DNA from: JADHUC01 sp964617665
Lineage (GTDB): Bacteria > Planctomycetota > Planctomycetia > Pirellulales > Pirellulaceae
NCBI GenBank assembly: GCA_964617665.1
Contig: CAZUAH010000010.1
Coordinates: 5,332 to 69,331 of the forward strand
DNA: 64,000 bases
Reading direction: 5' to 3'
Shown: positions 63,753 through 64,000 of the stretch, in pieces
Position numbering within the stretch: position 1 is the stretch's first letter
Layout: the number at the start of each line of letters is the position of its first letter
Made by a program: the position numbers and the translations under genes
The notes under the pieces: generated by a model
The model's input: only the letters and a program-made list of their open reading frames with translations
Databases searched by the model: none
Told to the model about the DNA's origin: nothing

Positions 63753-64000
63753 TCCTTTCCATACTCAGTAGGTTCATCGGGCGCACACTACTTGCAAGCA
63801 AGGAACAGAAGGAGGAAGAAAGAGGTCAGAACGCTTTAATCGCTCAAGGAACAGTTCTTCCAGCCTTTTCGCTCTTTTCCGCTCGTAACAGATGGGCCAC
63901 AGTAAAAACGCCATTCTGAATTAGCCCTTTTGGGGCCAACCCCCCCGGTTTTGGGGGGGGCCCCGGGGGGAGCCCCCACACCACGAGAAATAAAGAAAAA
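63753..64000. other. Right end of window, no gene; terminal homopolymer tracts
   Basis: I see no believable gene. From about 63926 to 63976 the sequence is dominated by C and G runs, like those beside the N gap at 32138, which suggests a poor-quality contig end. The last bases are A-rich. Confidence 0.6.

Noticed and set aside
1..64000. CRISPR arrays, tRNA or rRNA genes
   Set aside because: I saw no regularly spaced direct repeats, no cas genes and no recognisable tRNA or rRNA sequence; a tRNAscan or Infernal run would settle this.

Overview
The window looks like a chromosomal piece of a planctomycete, probably Pirellulales-like. The evidence is GC-rich coding DNA, two DUF1559 pseudopilin-like proteins (FTLVELLVVI start, H-X9-DG end), a formylglycine-type sulfatase, secreted PQQ-type propeller proteins ending in C-x-C-[S/N]-Y, M56/BlaI sensor pairs, a Tat-exported Gfo/Idh/MocA protein and a MoxR-DUF58-VWA block. 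I recognised no rRNA, tRNA, CRISPR array or integrase. One 10-N gap (32138-32147) and a low-complexity right end mark weak assembly.

Layout. 1-5769: a 5'-truncated endonuclease/exonuclease/phosphatase gene, an OPT-family transporter and two DUF1559 genes. 5796-34807: a large island of exported proteins: heparinase II/III-like lyase, Asp-box propeller protein, GH29 alpha-L-fucosidase, sulfatase, CehA/McbA-type metallohydrolase, M14 carboxypeptidase-like protein, three paralogous PQQ-propeller proteins with a methyltransferase-like insert, a VOC protein, a phospholipase C-like protein, a 1053-aa lyase-like protein and a DUF4838 protein. The set suggests breakdown of a sulfated, fucose- and uronate-containing glycan, without SusC/SusD. 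34837-45721 (minus strand): a BlaI/M56 signalling locus that has been tandemly duplicated. It reads full blaI, a 2458-aa M56 fusion, a blaI remnant lacking the DNA-binding half, then a 918-aa M56 fusion. A palindrome lies between the -35 and -10 of its promoter. 45788-48990: a lactate-racemase-like (LarA) gene divergent from a Gfo/Idh/MocA gene. 49251-55586: a zinc-ribbon/TM/secretin-like protein, a response regulator, a proline-rich membrane protein and a HEAT-repeat protein. 55963-63665: moxR, DUF58, two VWA membrane proteins and a divergent Nramp-like transporter.

Gene cooperation. The island genes most likely supply extracytoplasmic depolymerisation (lyase, fucosidase, sulfatase). LarA-like and Gfo/Idh proteins could handle released acids or sugars. 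The BlaI/M56 locus is probably autoregulated. The moxR cluster is a translationally coupled cell-envelope module. The most unusual items are the exported propeller/methyltransferase fusions and the duplicated M56 sensors, one of which carries a piece resembling a heavy-metal RND pump porter domain.
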